Shown one piece after another: positions 44,640-56,707 of a DNA stretch of 62,383 nucleotides. The position numbers and the translations under genes are program-made. This stretch comes from Globomyces pollinis-pini. Taxonomy: Eukaryota > Chytridiomycota > Chytridiomycetes > Rhizophydiales > Globomycetaceae. Below the pieces are notes generated by a model. That model searched no databases. It saw only the letters and a program-made list of their open reading frames with translations, and was not told the DNA's origin. Position 1 is the first letter of the stretch; every line of letters begins with the position of its first letter. The DNA lies in contig MU621174.1 in assembly GCA_025399215.1 (NCBI GenBank), positions 1 through 62,383 on the forward strand, read 5' to 3'.

Positions 44640-45752
44640 TCAACTGGCAGTGTTATTGGCATTCTTCAACTTTCGATTTTTCTTCTACAACAATTAAATA
44701 TGATTTAGAATTACGTAATAAGCTAATCCACAAGCGTTACATAAAGTCTTTGGTCCTGATGGACCTGTTCGCCATTCAGGTGATTTATTAGTACCACACT
44801 GTAGACAAAATAGATCTACTGGTGCTCCTTTACGTTTTTTCTGTTGTTTGTAAATATGTTTTGAACAAGTTACCTTTTTATCATCCAGTCGAGCATCCAT
44901 ATCTTTTCCACTTACTTGTTCGGTAAACAATTTTATACCATCATTGGAACCGTTTAAAAATAGTTCCGGTATATCATTTGCTTCTGTACCCTCCGCTTCT
45001 GGAATCAATAAACTGTGAGTTGATGGATCCATTCCTTTCTGTATTAACAATTGTGTTAGTTTATTTTTTAATTGATAATTTTCTACTTGTAATTCCAACA
45101 CGGAATCCAATAATTTAGTTGATTTTGATATTGCTCTTCTAGCTGCAAGTATAACAAATATTTCTGAACTAAAGAATCAATATGAAAATTTGAAATTTTT
45201 GGATTTTTGGTTGGTGTGAGGTTGTAATGTAAAATGGTAATACCTTTGTGCATCAACACTGATATGAAAGTTGCCTCTCACTTCCAGTAATATGGAATCG
45301 TTTGTCTTTGTTTTATATCTACAATGAATGATGAAATCATCATTTGGGGTAAGAATATTTGCTAGATGATTCAACAAATTTGGTAGATCTGCTTCAATAA
45401 CAATATCAGACAAATTTTTTCCTATAATAAGATCAAATTTCGAATTTATACTAACCTGTGATTTCCTCTGATTTAAAACCAATCAAACTATGTGAAGACG
45501 GGGTAGCGAATAGTAAAGTTCCATTTGAATTGACTACATGAATGAAATCATCAATTTCGTTCAACAATCGACCATAACCTTTTATTGTAAGGAATCTTTA
45601 ATAAATTACCATCTTTTGAAGAAGTGAAATGAGAAATGACTGAGGTAACATGCCTACAATCACTAAGAAAGTTGATAATACCTTGATAATTGATTATTTT
45701 GAGGTTCATTATAATTTCCGTTTGTGTGTGATATAAAATTGTCTTGATTCAT
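44640..45752 (-). CDS. White-Collar-2-like PAS plus GATA zinc finger regulator
   Basis: Partner of the blue-light receptor White Collar 1 in fungi, controlling light-regulated genes. About 305 residues from six exons. The PAS domain spans [34 protein letters not shown] and EVRGNFHIS. It runs into the family-specific linker [20 protein letters not shown] and [19 protein letters not shown], as in WC-2. The GATA finger is [19 protein letters not shown] and [11 protein letters not shown] (C-x2-C-x18-C-x2-C), closed by KKNRK after a 29-nt intron. The start at 45752 gives an Asn-rich N-terminus. One intron near 45178-45240 is longer (about 70 nt). A WC-1 partner is not in this window. Confidence 0.88.
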
Positions 45753-45797
45753 TTCAATTGAATTTTTTTTGTAAAGAAGAGTTTAGTAATACAAAGT

Positions 45798-45938
45798 GGT
45801 TCAAATTAGACCAAAGTTTTCAAATTCAGGATTTTTTGATACCCGATGGTTTGGTAAATTTTATGGAAAAATACCACACAGCCATTGATGAATCGGAACG
45901 AGAAACCATTGCAAATGATATTAAAACCTTGTTTGTTT
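45798..45938 (+). CDS. unassigned open exon-like segment
   Basis: An open stretch with protein-like composition (KWFKLDQSFQIQDFLIPDGL, EKYHTAIDESERETIANDIK) between the WC-2-like gene and the Met/Gln/Pro repeat gene. The only ATG inside is late (near 45863). It could splice in phase to the next gene through an intron ending at AGAG near 46019, adding an N-terminal part, or be a separate short gene. Not resolved. Confidence 0.3.
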
Positions 45939-46030
45939 AAAATAATGATCCTCATGCCGATCCATTCATCGGCTGATAATCGTGGATGTGGAATAATAAA
46001 AGAAATTCATATTCAGAGTTTTCTATCAAA

Positions 46031-47378
46031 ATGTCAATGTTTGGATTCTCTGGTGGTAATTCAAAAGCTCTATGTGATCGAATGATTGCTGCTGAAGACC
46101 AAAAGTATTGTCTTATTGCTAATCTTGTAGATTTGAGGAAATGGAACAATTAAAACAACAGGTTTGAATCACTTGCTCATTAGATTATTACTCATCATTC
46201 TACAATTGACAGTCATTCTATTAGCGTACTCTTTCATACAATCATCACGTATCACATTCATATCATACCTCTCGATTTGTTTTTTACACATGAATCCAAA
46301 ATCACCAAACAGTCACTAATGAGTCATCATTATTAATCATTATGTAGGAGGCTAATGCTACCGTCACGTCCAATGCTCAGCTTAGTGGTCAACCTTCTAC
46401 CTCACGAGCAGTAATCTATACATTTATTCATTTAAAGGCATCCGGCACTCTATCAAATGCACAGATACAAAAGTCTGTCTCCGGTCAAGTTGCGGGTCAA
46501 CCAAATTTACCTATCCCAACGCCTATAGCCAATCAAATGCCTCAAGCAGTTAACCACCAATCCAGCCAGACAAATCTCCCAATCACTACCCAAGCAGTTA
46601 ACAATGTACCTGGCCATGCATTTGCACCAAACCAATCCATGGGCCAACCAGCTTACCAGCAAATGGGTCAACCAGGAATGAGTCAGCCAGTTTATCAACA
46701 TATGGGTCAGCCAGGGATGGGTCAACCAGCTTACCAACAAATCGGCCAGCCAGCAATGGGACAACAAGTTTATCAACAAATGGTTCAGCCAGGAATGGGC
46801 CAACCGGTCTATCAACAAATGGGTCAACCAGGAATGGGCCAACCAGTCTATCAACAAATGGGCCAGCCAGGGGTGGGTCAACCAGCTTACCAACAAATGG
46901 GTCAGCCAGGAATGGTCCAGCCAATGTATCAACAAATGGGACAGCCAGGAATGGTCCAGCCAATGTATCAGGCAATGGGTGCGGCCCCTGGAGGACAAGC
47001 TTATACTCAAATTCCACAGCAAATGATGGGGCAGGTTAACTATCAAGTAGCAGGTAGAACTACTTAACACATCCTAACTATTCAGGAGTGGGTATTCCAA
47101 ATCAAAGCGCTGCCGCTTACCAACCGCCAAATACTATCATTGACGATGGCAAACAATTTCCATCTGGTAATAGTTTAGCATTGTCTAAAACCAAATCGGA
47201 AGTAAAGAAATATGATGACGAAGAAGAAGAAGATGGTGGGTTTTTTGGTATTGGAAGCATGGGCAGCTCATTAAAACTTTCTCATGCATCACTTAAAAAA
47301 GAAGATTCTATCACAGGTCAATCGGCCGAAGACATGATCAAAGCTCGTGGGTTCGATTTGTCCAACCCACTTGCCTAG
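46031..47378 (+). CDS. Met/Gln/Pro/Tyr-rich tandem repeat protein
   Basis: Five exons (46031-46104, 46131-46161, 46348-46410, 46438-47053, 47086-47378) give 358 residues. The N-terminus is short and helical (GGNSKALCDRMIAAEDQK, FEEMEQLKQQEANATV). The middle carries about nine to eleven copies of a 12-residue unit of the form YQQMGQPGMGQP (46630-46980). The C-terminus is conserved-looking: an acidic run, GGFFGIGSMGSSLKLSHASL and AEDMIKARGFDLSNPLA. Such repeats are typical of prion-like or coat-adaptor linkers; the family is not recognised. One intron is 186 nt, unusually long here. Confidence 0.72.
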
Positions 47379-47435
47379 TATTCAATAAAGGCATGTTTGA
47401 AATTATACTTTGAATTCGAACTATTATTTTATTAA

Positions 47436-48088
47436 TTATTCACCATCATCTCCCACTCTTTCTGGTTCAAAGTATATGTTCAAAAATTGAGCGTAATCAA
47501 ATAGTCCATTGTCAGATTGAGGAGCAACCTAAAAGTAAGCATGCTGTTAAAAAAGTGATCATGACATCATTGGATTCCATTAGATTAGAAAATGAACTGA
47601 CCTGACGAATCAATTCAAGAGCATCTTCCGTCGATAAAGCTTGATTAGAGTAAACCGTGAACGCTTTCAACAAACTATCCATCAAAATTGTACCATCATG
47701 GCAATCATCGTAAGTGTCTATGACATTAAATGCACCCCTTAATTCTTTCAAAGTGATTGTGGTATTTGGTTTTTTGGTTACAATAGCAACAAATGCTACC
47801 ATTTTTAGAAATGATCCAACTCACATTCGAAATCAATCTCCCCTTTCTCGTTTGCAATTTCCTCCATCATCACATTCATATCATTCTATTATAAGTACTC
47901 GTGTTGTTTCTCGTTACTGTGTTGAAAGATATTCCAAGGGTTTGCATCAAAGATTCCAATTCGGTTCGAGATATAGTTCCACCTTTATCTGTATCTACTA
48001 AATGAAATATTTCTGCTAATTCTTGTATTTGTTCCAGAGTTTGTCCTGTTCGCTCAACTAAACCTTTATCTATTATGAACTGCCCCAT
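47436..48088 (-). CDS. EF-hand calcium-binding protein (calmodulin/centrin-like)
   Basis: Four exons give about 165 residues. The first EF-hand is canonical, DTDKGGTISRTEL, in a helix-loop-helix context (ELAEIFHLV...LESLMQTLGI). A second hand is degenerate (EIANEKGEIDFESFVAIV), and the third region (AFNVIDTYDDCHDGTILMDS) is also non-canonical. The last exon ends YFEPERVGDDGE. It belongs to the calmodulin superfamily, but with probably one working calcium site it is unlikely to be calmodulin itself. Confidence 0.78.
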
Positions 48089-48171
48089 AAGTCAAAACGC
48101 GTTCGTTTAAAAATTGTATTACAAATTATATTCAAACTTTCTAGTGACAAGTTTTGTTTATAAAAACTTCA

Positions 48172-49300
48172 TCACAAATCATCAGGTTCATCAGATAAAA
48201 TATCCACTTCATCAAAGTTTTCATCACTCGCCTCAGCACCTTCTTGAATTTTTTGAAGTTCCAAGAATATAGGTTTAAACAAACCAAGTGGTGGTGTGAC
48301 TCTATCAGGATAAACCAGATCACCAATATTAGGATCATAATACTTTTTTACAAACTTTTGAACTGCCATTTTTGTACGTACACCATATCCAGAGTCTTTA
48401 ACAAACTTTAGACACCATTCTCTCTCTGAACTAAATAAAATTGAGTAACTTTTAAACTATTTACTGTTTTTCAATAACTTGATATACATCATCCATCGTC
48501 TTACCCAAGATGTAATCAGTATATATTGGAGAATTGACTTTAATTCTCCCTAGACCGACGGAACTGATTGCTTCCTGTAGAATCATTTTTCGTTCAATAC
48601 TATTTGCAATTTTCTCTGGATTTGGTTGATCCATACTTTCAAATTCATCATCCACATCTTCGTTTGCAATAAATGCACTTGCATAGGCACTCTTCTCAAT
48701 TTCAGCTAATGCTCTTTTAGGTGTCATAGATAATGGTCCAGATATTAGACAATTGACTATTTCACGTTTTCGTTTATAGGTTAAACATGAGTAACAAAAT
48801 TGCCATCCATTCATATCCATTTCACTTGATGGTATACTATTTATATGCATCTCTAACTTACAAACACTACATATTCCATATCGAAGATCATAGATAAAAT
48901 ATGACCAAGTATCTTTTTCCTCCTTACAATATGAATTGTACCCTAATTCAATCGCTAAACGTTCAAACATGGATTCTAAAGACATTAATAACATTTCAAA
49001 TTGTGATTAAAATCTGTATTTTTCTAATGAATAGTGGTCTTACCTGATAACTCTAGATACTTTTTCGAGACTCCACGTAGACGATACCAATCAAATAAAG
49101 TCAGATAAGAGAATATCTTTGACTGGACTTTCTTTGGGGTTTCTAGTAGTTGAAACCGAGCGAGCTTCGTTTGTGGATTTCCATTCATAAATACAATAGA
49201 AGGAAAATGTCCAGAAGTGAGTGCAGTCTAAAAAAAATTCTGAAAAACTGATACTAAACTCAAGATGAAGCTGCGCTAAACCTACGTGATAACGCTCCAT
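48172..49300 (-). CDS. F-box-like protein with Cys-rich segment
   Basis: Five exons; the first has only 15 nt (49286-49300). The joined N-terminus contains an F-box-like helix set (LLETPKKVQSKIFSYLTLFD, WYRLRGVSKKYLELSESM), which would dock to Skp1 in an SCF ubiquitin ligase. A C-x2-C ... C-x2-C pair (GICSVCKLEM and WQFCYSCLTYKRKRE) could bind zinc. The remaining helical part (EREWCLKFVKDSGYGVRTKM, PDRVTPPLGLFKPIF) and the acidic tail are unrecognised. It begins 23 bases after the DNA polymerase delta stop on the same strand. Confidence 0.55.
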
Positions 49301-49323
49301 AATTATATCTGCACAAGTATTTA

Positions 49324-52300
49324 TTACCATTCAAAATCAAAACGATCTAAAATCAAATGTGCATCTCCTAAATCTTTTTGTACTTTCTTCCTCATATAAA
49401 ATATGGGACAATCTTGGGATGTACATAAAACTTCCTGGTGTAAAGATCCTTGACATCTCTGGCATTGAGTCCACAATTTTGAAAATTTCATTGATAATTG
49501 ATCATATTTAATAACATTCTTTGAATAAAGTTCTGGTAGTCTTGATGTACAGCTTTCACATACCGCCTCCGCTAAACATCAGATAAGTTTATATACTTGG
49601 ATTCCTTTTCAAAGGTGCTTTACATCCTAAACAGGTTGCAATTTTCACAGCAAACTTCATTAACCCACCAGTACTTCTAGCGGCTATTGACACTGTCCTG
49701 GTATGATTTCCTGCTACAAAATGTCAGTCGGATAAATGATTTTACATAATAGACTAGACGCTTTATCTCCCAACACAGGCTCAAAGATTCTCATCAAAGG
49801 CTTTGACAGTTGATTTTCAAGGTAGTACTTTGTATCAATCGGTAGATTATTTTCCAGTACGTAAATAGGATCTTCTGCTTTCTCATACGCAGCAGCATCT
49901 AAAAAAACGTCAATTCAACCAATTTAAACCTTTGGCCCCTTTTATGATAACATAGGATACACGATCACCAAGAGCAGGCGCAGAACCAGCGTCACGTTTT
50001 CTCATTCGATCCGCTAACTCACTATGTGCTTGTTTCCCAGCATATTCAGCTTTTCCTAGCGCCTTTGATATCACCAACTGAGATAAATCAACTTTGTTTT
50101 GCAACAAGTCGGAGATGATTCCTTTCACATAATCACAAGCTCCAGTTACATCTCTGTCAATCAATAATTTCCTTAAACTTGTTTCGATGACTGTGGAAAC
50201 CAATCGACAACTATCTCTTCGAACAGTCTAACGGTAAATACAAGAACGTAATTCACCTCAATCCCTTTTGCATCCATTTTGTCATGAATGGTTGGTCGTG
50301 TCCAATACAGACCAGCATAACGTTTTTTGTTTATCAGCAAATATGGATAGTACACTTTTTCGAATTCCAATTTAATCGGTCTTTGAAAGTCTTGTGTGAC
50401 AAAGTCGGCAGCTTCTTGACCCAGTTTCATTGCATCCGCAACACTATCAACACCGAATTTCACCATCACAGAATCAGTATCACCATAAATGACTTTGGCA
50501 TCATATTTATATCCATTTGCAATTGTAAAACGTTCCTCCGTCAGCTAAAAAGATCAATTTATGCTAGATTACTTGTTTTGTCCTTTCAATCATAACTCTT
50601 CCAAAAGAGGTAACACTTGACGAAATTGCCAATAGTGGCAGTTTTCCAATAGTAGCACCAGTAAACCCATAAACAGAATTAGCACTAATCTGATTATTAG
50701 TTCTAAAAACAAGGGCAAACCTTCAACGCCAATTGTCGCCCATCTAAAACAGCACGCTTAAATGGATCAGTTTCTTTTTTCAAATCTGCTTTAGCCTTTT
50801 TACGAGCAGTTAGTAAATCTTCCAGAATGGTTGGTAGTAAGCCTTTTCGTTTTGATTGTACCAAAAACAGATCTATAATAAAATAAAGGTATGTAAACCA
50901 TTGTTAGGAGTCACTTTGTAGTCAACATCTTGAACCAGTCCAAATCTAGCAGCATGCGCTTTATCTTGTAGCCAAGTAGAATAACAGAGATTATGAGCCA
51001 TCATAATAGATGGGTAAAGCGATGCGAAATCCAATGTAGCAATTGGTACTTCGTAGAAACCCTTTTCAGGCTCAATAACAGTGGCACCTTCATACTGTTC
51101 ATCTGTCCCCTCTATCTCCATTGCAGGAATTAACAAATCTTCTGTTAGTGCTTGCCGAAACAATTGGGACACTACTTTGATTTGTTGTCTAACAGTTGTT
51201 TAATTCCACTTACTTACCCTCTCGTTAATAGATAGTTGAAATTGACCCCAGTTACTCTGGCCATTTCAATGTAGTTAATAACACACATTAGTTTATCAAT
51301 CAGCCTTTGGGGCAAATAAGCATCCTTAAATTAAGCAAGCATACAGAATACCTTCAAGCAGTAAATAGCCAAACGTCGTCTAGTTTCATCATTACCGTTT
51401 TGTAAATCAGTAATAATCGAGTGATGGACATCCTCCTTCTGTTCGCCTACCCAATCAGTAAAAAAATAAAACCTAGAAAATGTGCAGAAACAGAGTTTAA
51501 AGTGTACGATCGAAGTTTATGATCACGTTGCATTATAGTCAACACATCCATCTGGATACGACCTTCAATATTCATGACTTTATTATTCCGTGTCCCAAAA
51601 GCCTTGGAAGAGAATTGTGAGTCTTTGGCTACCGTTCTACTAAGACCAATTCTACCCAAAAATGGAAATTTGTCTAACTTTAATGCTTTGGCCCGATCCA
51701 ACAAGTATGGGAAATCGAATCCATTAATATTGTATCCAATCTACTTATTAGGTTGAACAGTTTACAATTATATCTGGATCCGATTTTCGAATGAATTCAC
51801 TCCATTTTAAAAGTAAATCAGACTCTTTTTCGAAGCATAAAGTTTGAGTTCCAACAATATGTGAACATGTATTCAGAGTAAAGACATTCTGAATACAAGG
51901 CTTCGTTTCACCTAACAGTCAGTATTAATAATGTACCTTGAAGGGTAATAATATTGGCTATTTGAATAACGGGGTCAATGGTGGCCTACATATGTTAATA
52001 AAGAGCACAAACATCTGGAAAGACTCCTTTTCTTCCAGCGCATTCAATATCAAAGCTGAGAATTCGTAATGGTGCAATCTTTGACCACTCTCCATCTGGT
52101 TGATGGGCTGTTAGGTTTTCATAACTACAAATCAGGTTTTGCCAAATAAGTTTACGATATATCTACTTCAATTTGACAAGTCGATTCTTGATTGATTTCA
52201 CGGATGAAATACTTTGATGCAGCTAATTCAATCCAAGTAGCCCCTTGCATCTTGGAGTCAATCATATATCGCAAGGCCAAAGGAATATTGCTTTCAAATG

Positions 52301-53026
52301 TCTGAAAGCAACTAACATTTCCCAGTCCAGGAACATGAAATCCTTCTTTAAACACACGTTTACAAGTTGCTATAATTGATTGTAATCGAACTTTGATCTT
52401 TAAGAATAGAAATTTGCTTTCTCCTTGATAACCATATATACTGCTCTTGTTAGTCAATTCTACATCCAACACAGATTCACCACCAAAGGATTTTCCTTTT
52501 GGGATTCTACTAGATAGTACACTCTATAATACATTAGAAACTTGCAACTTACATTTAATGAAGCAATATATGGTCGAATATGTGCTTGATTAAATCCAGT
52601 TGGAGCTTGCACATATAGGTATGGATAAAATCCATGAACATGACACATTACACTGTTTCCACTCTATAAAATCATTAAAACAAATCATTACTTCCGTCAC
52701 TCCAAAGATTCTAATTAAACTTTGTTCTTTGACACCATAAGGGTTTGGAAATATAGCTGGTGATGATCCATAATAATCCTCAACATCAATCTGTTGGAAA
52801 ACTAACTGTAAGTCACAAATGCATTAACCTAATGGTAGTTTAGAGTCCAAGTGAATGGCTGGTCTTTCCCAAGATTCTTCCCCAAGAGTTACTAATCGTT
52901 ATTATCTATCTAATATCTAATACCTTGATCACTTGCATTATTCAGTCTTTCAAGTTCTTCCTCAAAAACTGATGGTTTAACCTTTTTCAAGGAATTCGTT
53001 GAATCTCCTGAACCTGTTCTTTTCAT
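49324..53026 (-). CDS. POL3: DNA polymerase delta catalytic subunit
   Basis: Replicative family-B polymerase for the lagging strand. The start at 53026 opens [20 protein letters not shown]. Many short introns divide the gene. Exonuclease motifs: [13 protein letters not shown] (Exo I), [20 protein letters not shown] (Exo II). Polymerase motifs: [20 protein letters not shown] (A), [18 protein letters not shown] (B), [14 protein letters not shown] (C), KKRYAGLYW. The C-terminus has the CysA zinc and CysB iron-sulphur cysteines, ending [20 protein letters not shown] and DRFDFEW. All expected motifs are intact. Exact exon borders in the middle were not all traced. Confidence 0.96.
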
Positions 53027-53229
53027 TTGGTAAAGATATCGGACAAGTTAATCTGATTTTCTGGATCAAATTCTCAAATGAACAACAGGATATCTGATCA
53101 ACTTAAAGTCACAGGTAAAGTCTTTATCTGTGTATGGTTGTTGGATTTGTTTGGTAAACTGATTTACCAAATCGCGTTGATATTCAATCCTCTGTAAATG
53201 CACCAAGTAGAAGCAATAAGAAATATATA

Positions 53230-54480
53230 TTAACGATTGTTTTTATTGATCTTTGTCAATAAGTCATTGATTCGAGTATCTAATGCAGCTATATTATCTG
53301 TTATCTGACTTTGATCCTTTGCTAAAGTTTTCTGAAGCAGAGATAAGCCTTGAGAATTATTACTTGTGACCTTTTTTAACTTCTCTTGATCCTCTGTTAA
53401 AATCTGAAGTTTTTCAACAGTTTGTGCTACTTCTGTGTGTAAAGATTGAAGAGCTTTTAATCGTAGCAAAATATTCGGGATCATGTTGCCAATAGGTTCT
53501 AATCTGGTCATTTTTTCATACAGATAATTGATTTGCTTTTCAAGTGTAACCGTGGATTGACTCTGATTTGATATCGACGCTTCAATTTTTTGTTTTCTTC
53601 TTAAATCGATCAAAGTTTCTAAAGATGCTGTTGCTTCTTTGACCCGCTTTAAAGATTCCGCCAACACCTCAGGTTGTGTCAGTAGAACTAAATGATGATC
53701 AATTCTTTCCAGCGATCCTATAAGTGTCCCTGAGGTAGAGAACAATGACTGACCATCTTCTTTACTCAAGACGGAATCAATAGGGTCAAGTGCGTGTAAT
53801 CCCACAATCCTTTCCAAGTTTGTAATTCTCGCTTCTAATTCAATATCCTTTTGATGTTTAGGTGAAATTGTCGAATCATAAACTAGTTCATATACTAGAG
53901 CATTTTTGGATTGTTGTTTAACATCCAAACTCTGATTGTCCACAACTTTTTCAGCTTGCTGAGTAAGATCTACTTTCTGATCCTTTTTGAGTTCAGCACC
54001 ATTTGTAGCATTAAACTTTCTATCAAGTGATTTGAATGATTGAATTTCTTTAATTAAACGTGATCGACTATCGTTATCAAAATAGATTTTTTCCAAAGGA
54101 TTAGTGTGAGATTGCTCCAAAGTCGAGAGCCTAGATTGTAAGATTGACACTTGCTCGCTTAATTGGATGTTATTTTGAATATTAGAATCCGTAGTTTTCA
54201 AATCCAATTCCAATTGATTACATTCGAACTGTAATCTATGTAACCTTTCCACGACTGATTCATCTTTAATGTATACATCTGGATCTCGCTTTGATTGCTT
54301 ACTATTATTCTTAAAGATGGCGGTAGAATCTGCAACAGCAATAGAATCAGTGACGATATCAGGATCTGTTTCTGGTTCGTCATCAGACGAATTCGTGAGT
54401 TGATAATTCGCAGCTAACATGCCTTCTGCTTCGTATACTTCTGGATAAGTATCCACTTCAACATCAAGGAAGGTTTTCAT
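53230..54480 (-). CDS. Dynamitin (dynactin p50 subunit)
   Basis: Dynactin shoulder subunit coupling dynein to cargo. Single exon of 416 residues. The N-terminus is typical: DVEVDTYPEVYEAEG-type opening (VEVDTYPEVYEAEGMLAAN), then long coiled coils (QLSEQVSILQSRLSTLEQ, EARITNLERIVGLHALD, LETLIDLRRKQKIEASI). The Leu-rich C-terminal heptads run to the end. The gene is head-to-head with TIP41, 62 bases apart. Confidence 0.93.
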   Translation of the reverse strand: MKTFLDVEVDTYPEVYEAEGMLAANYQLTNSSDDEPETDPDIVTDSIAVADSTAIFKNNSKQSKRDPDVYIKDESVVERLHRLQFECNQLELDLKTTDSNIQNNIQLSEQVSILQSRLSTLEQSHTNPLEKIYFDNDSRSRLIKEIQSFKSLDRKFNATNGAELKKDQKVDLTQQAEKVVDNQSLDVKQQSKNALVYELVYDSTISPKHQKDIELEARITNLERIVGLHALDPIDSVLSKEDGQSLFSTSGTLIGSLERIDHHLVLLTQPEVLAESLKRVKEATASLETLIDLRRKQKIEASISNQSQSTVTLEKQINYLYEKMTRLEPIGNMIPNILLRLKALQSLHTEVAQTVEKLQILTEDQEKLKKVTSNNSQGLSLLQKTLAKDQSQITDNIAALDTRINDLLTKINKNNR

Positions 54481-54542
54481 ACTCCAATGTCAATGAAAAA
54501 ATCTAAAACAAGAATTGAATCAAATCTTCACACTTTTCCAAC
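54481..54542. promoter_or_regulatory. 62-base bidirectional promoter, dynamitin/TIP41
   Basis: The start codons of two divergent genes lie 62 bases apart, so both core promoters and 5' leaders must share or overlap this stretch. Confidence 0.5.
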
Positions 54543-55668
54543 ATGGCTGCAACTGATCGTCAAGAGAATCTTATGAGGTTAAAGAAATCAACAGTAACGA
54601 TTCATGGTACACCAGCAGTGAATTCAGCGAATACTGGAAAGACTTTCAAGGTTCATGGTTGGACTTTTCAATCAAACAAATTACCCATTTATAATTCATC
54701 CGAGTTGGAGTAAGGACATATCTTAGATATGTTAATTGTAGGAATGCTGCTAAATATATCCAAGTCCCTTTCCCTGAAATGGTTGGTATTCATCATTTAC
54801 TCTGAACTGTTTATGATTATACATCATTCGATTATGATATAACATTTTTAACATAATTAGTTCTTTGGAAATAATTCCTTGCAGTTGGAGTCACCAAAAA
54901 ATGTCGCAATTTCATTTAATGCATTGGATGCTTTGGCAATGGTACTGAACACTGCAGATGCTGCGAATCGTATCAAAGTCAAAATGGCAGAGAGCTGGAC
55001 AAACGCTAGGTAAATGGCTTCGATGTTCAATATCCTAGTTTACAGTCTCATACACAGATTAAGGAAGTCATCAAACCGTATAACAAACTTTTCTGATTAC
55101 CAATAGCTACGATTGGACTTATACAACGTTATACAAAGGTACCCTCAGCAAAGACAAATTTGTCCCTTCTCAAAGAGCCATTAACATTGAAAAACTATTG
55201 AAACCAGATCCTATTCTATTTTACGATCATGTGCATCTATACGAAGATGAATTAGGTGATAATGGTTCTGGAGATTTGTCAATTCGAATTGTAAGTAAAG
55301 ATCTTTACTTCTTCCTCAAAAATTTACTCACTATTTTTGAATGTGCTAAATGAGTTTTAGAGGGTGATGAACGACTTCTTTCTGGTTTTGCAGAGATTCT
55401 TCCTTAGAGTAGATGGAGTACTGATCAAAACGATCGATACAAGGCTCTATCATGAATTTAACTCCAATGTCATCCTACGTGACTTTGAAATTAAAGAAAT
55501 ATCACATGATATCATTGCCAAGGTTAGTCTAATCTCATATTAAATAAATTTTAGAAACTTATTCCCGGTGTAGATGATCCAAGTAGACTTGCTGATATGA
55601 ATTGGGTGGCCTCACAAATGGATGCATCTTGTGTTGTAGAAAAAATTACTGAAGAAATGGAAGTTTAA
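54543..55668 (+). CDS. TIP41: TIP41-like (TIPRL) PP2A regulator
   Basis: Binds PP2A-family catalytic subunits in TOR signalling. Six exons give about 265 residues. Family motifs: VHGWTFQSNKLPIYNSSELE, YIQVPFPEMFFGNN, ISFNALDALAMV, YDWTYTTLYKGTL, ILFYDHVHLYEDELGDNGSG, RFFLRVDGVLIKTIDTRLYH. Introns here are longer than elsewhere (about 30 to 130 nt). The start is the first Met after the dynamitin start. Confidence 0.95.
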
Positions 55669-55901
55669 TAATTGTAATTAAATAATACATATCTACATAA
55701 TCTTGATTTTTTCGGTTTTCGTGAATTTCGAGTCTGCCCAATATTGAGAGTAAAGAATGCTGTATCACTTGTATTACTGTTAAAGGGAGTTAATTCAAAG
55801 TTTGACTATAAATTTTTTTGCCAGTGAGATCAGAGTTTCAGGTCTCACTTCACTTCAATCGGAAGTGGTCGGCGGTTCACACTGTCTAAGAAACTAAAAT
55901 T

Positions 55902-55973
55902 GCCCGTATAGCTCAGTGGTAGAGCGTCACTCTTGTAAAGTGAAGGTCTAGTGTTCAATCCACTATGGGGGCA
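55902..55973 (+). tRNA. tRNA-Thr (anticodon TGT)
   Basis: Cloverleaf reads cleanly: D arm AGCTCAGTGGTAGAGC, anticodon stem TCACT/AGTGA with loop CTTGTAA (TGT), T arm TAGTG-TTCAATC-CACTA, discriminator A. There is no intron and the CCA is not encoded. The acceptor stem has one G:G mismatch at the fifth pair plus a G:U, so it is either a slightly degenerate gene or one edited/tolerated. A poly-T terminator (ATTTTTT) follows within a few bases, as expected for RNA polymerase III. Confidence 0.9.
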
Positions 55974-56707
55974 TATTTTTTGTTTTTTCCCTTTTCAGAT
56001 TCGAATTATCGAATGTCCTGCAAATATAAACACATGAAAATCCATTTTATTACTTATAGTCAGTCCATCATGAGCGATCCTAAACTCCAACGTAATAATA
56101 TTAGGTATGCTATGGTGTTTCCTGTCATTAGGCAACAAAGCACACATCTATTTGTACGCTGAGTATAGTTTTGACCGCATGCCTTATCTTCTTACTAAAT
56201 GTTAAAGGTACTACTTCCCTTAGGTACATAGCCTTCAAAGAATATCTAAATCAAACGTTGCAATCACACGCCGAAAAGCAAAAGAGCAACACGTTGTGTC
56301 AATGCATGTTGGGCCAGGCATGTTTGCCATACATGTGGAGCAGAATTGGATTATTTGCACTTGTATGTAATAGAAAGACTCTAAGCTTAATAATTGTACT
56401 TTACAAATATTTCCACCTTTTTTAAAGCATAATTCTGTCCTAAAAACAAGGAACTATTTATGAATCTAGTGGATAAAAATTAAATCTAATGTCCATCACC
56501 TCAAACTCATGCTGTTACACAGTATTAGGTGTTTCTTTTGATCCATACGTTTAATAATTTAGATCAGAAAAAACGCGGGTCACCAATCATTTGCCATGCT
56601 AATCTTAAGGTCACGATAGCCATTAAAATCTACGCATTGCCATACATGTGTTTCCGAAAAGTATATAAACAGCGATATTGAAATGAAAAGATTATTCTAA
56701 AATACAA
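55974..56707 (+). promoter_or_regulatory. intergenic with TATA box of the trypsin gene
   Basis: A TATATAAAC element at about 56662-56670 sits roughly 40 bases before the trypsin ATG. Upstream, an ORF-like stretch at 56171-56425 and an alternative frame over 56228-56370 are open but contain no motif; a small unrecognised gene starting with MSDPKLQRNNI near 56070 is possible and unproven. Confidence 0.45.

Noticed and set aside
46507..47070. 187-codon open frame antisense to the Met/Gln/Pro repeat gene
   Set aside because: It mirrors the repeat composition of the sense gene (Leu/His/Trp/Ser repeats), ends with the sense exon and has no domain; the sense strand has consistent exons before and after.
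55800..55900. hairpin GTGAGAT...GTCTCAC upstream of the tRNA
   Set aside because: Stem of seven pairs with a long loop and no match to a second tRNA or known snRNA.
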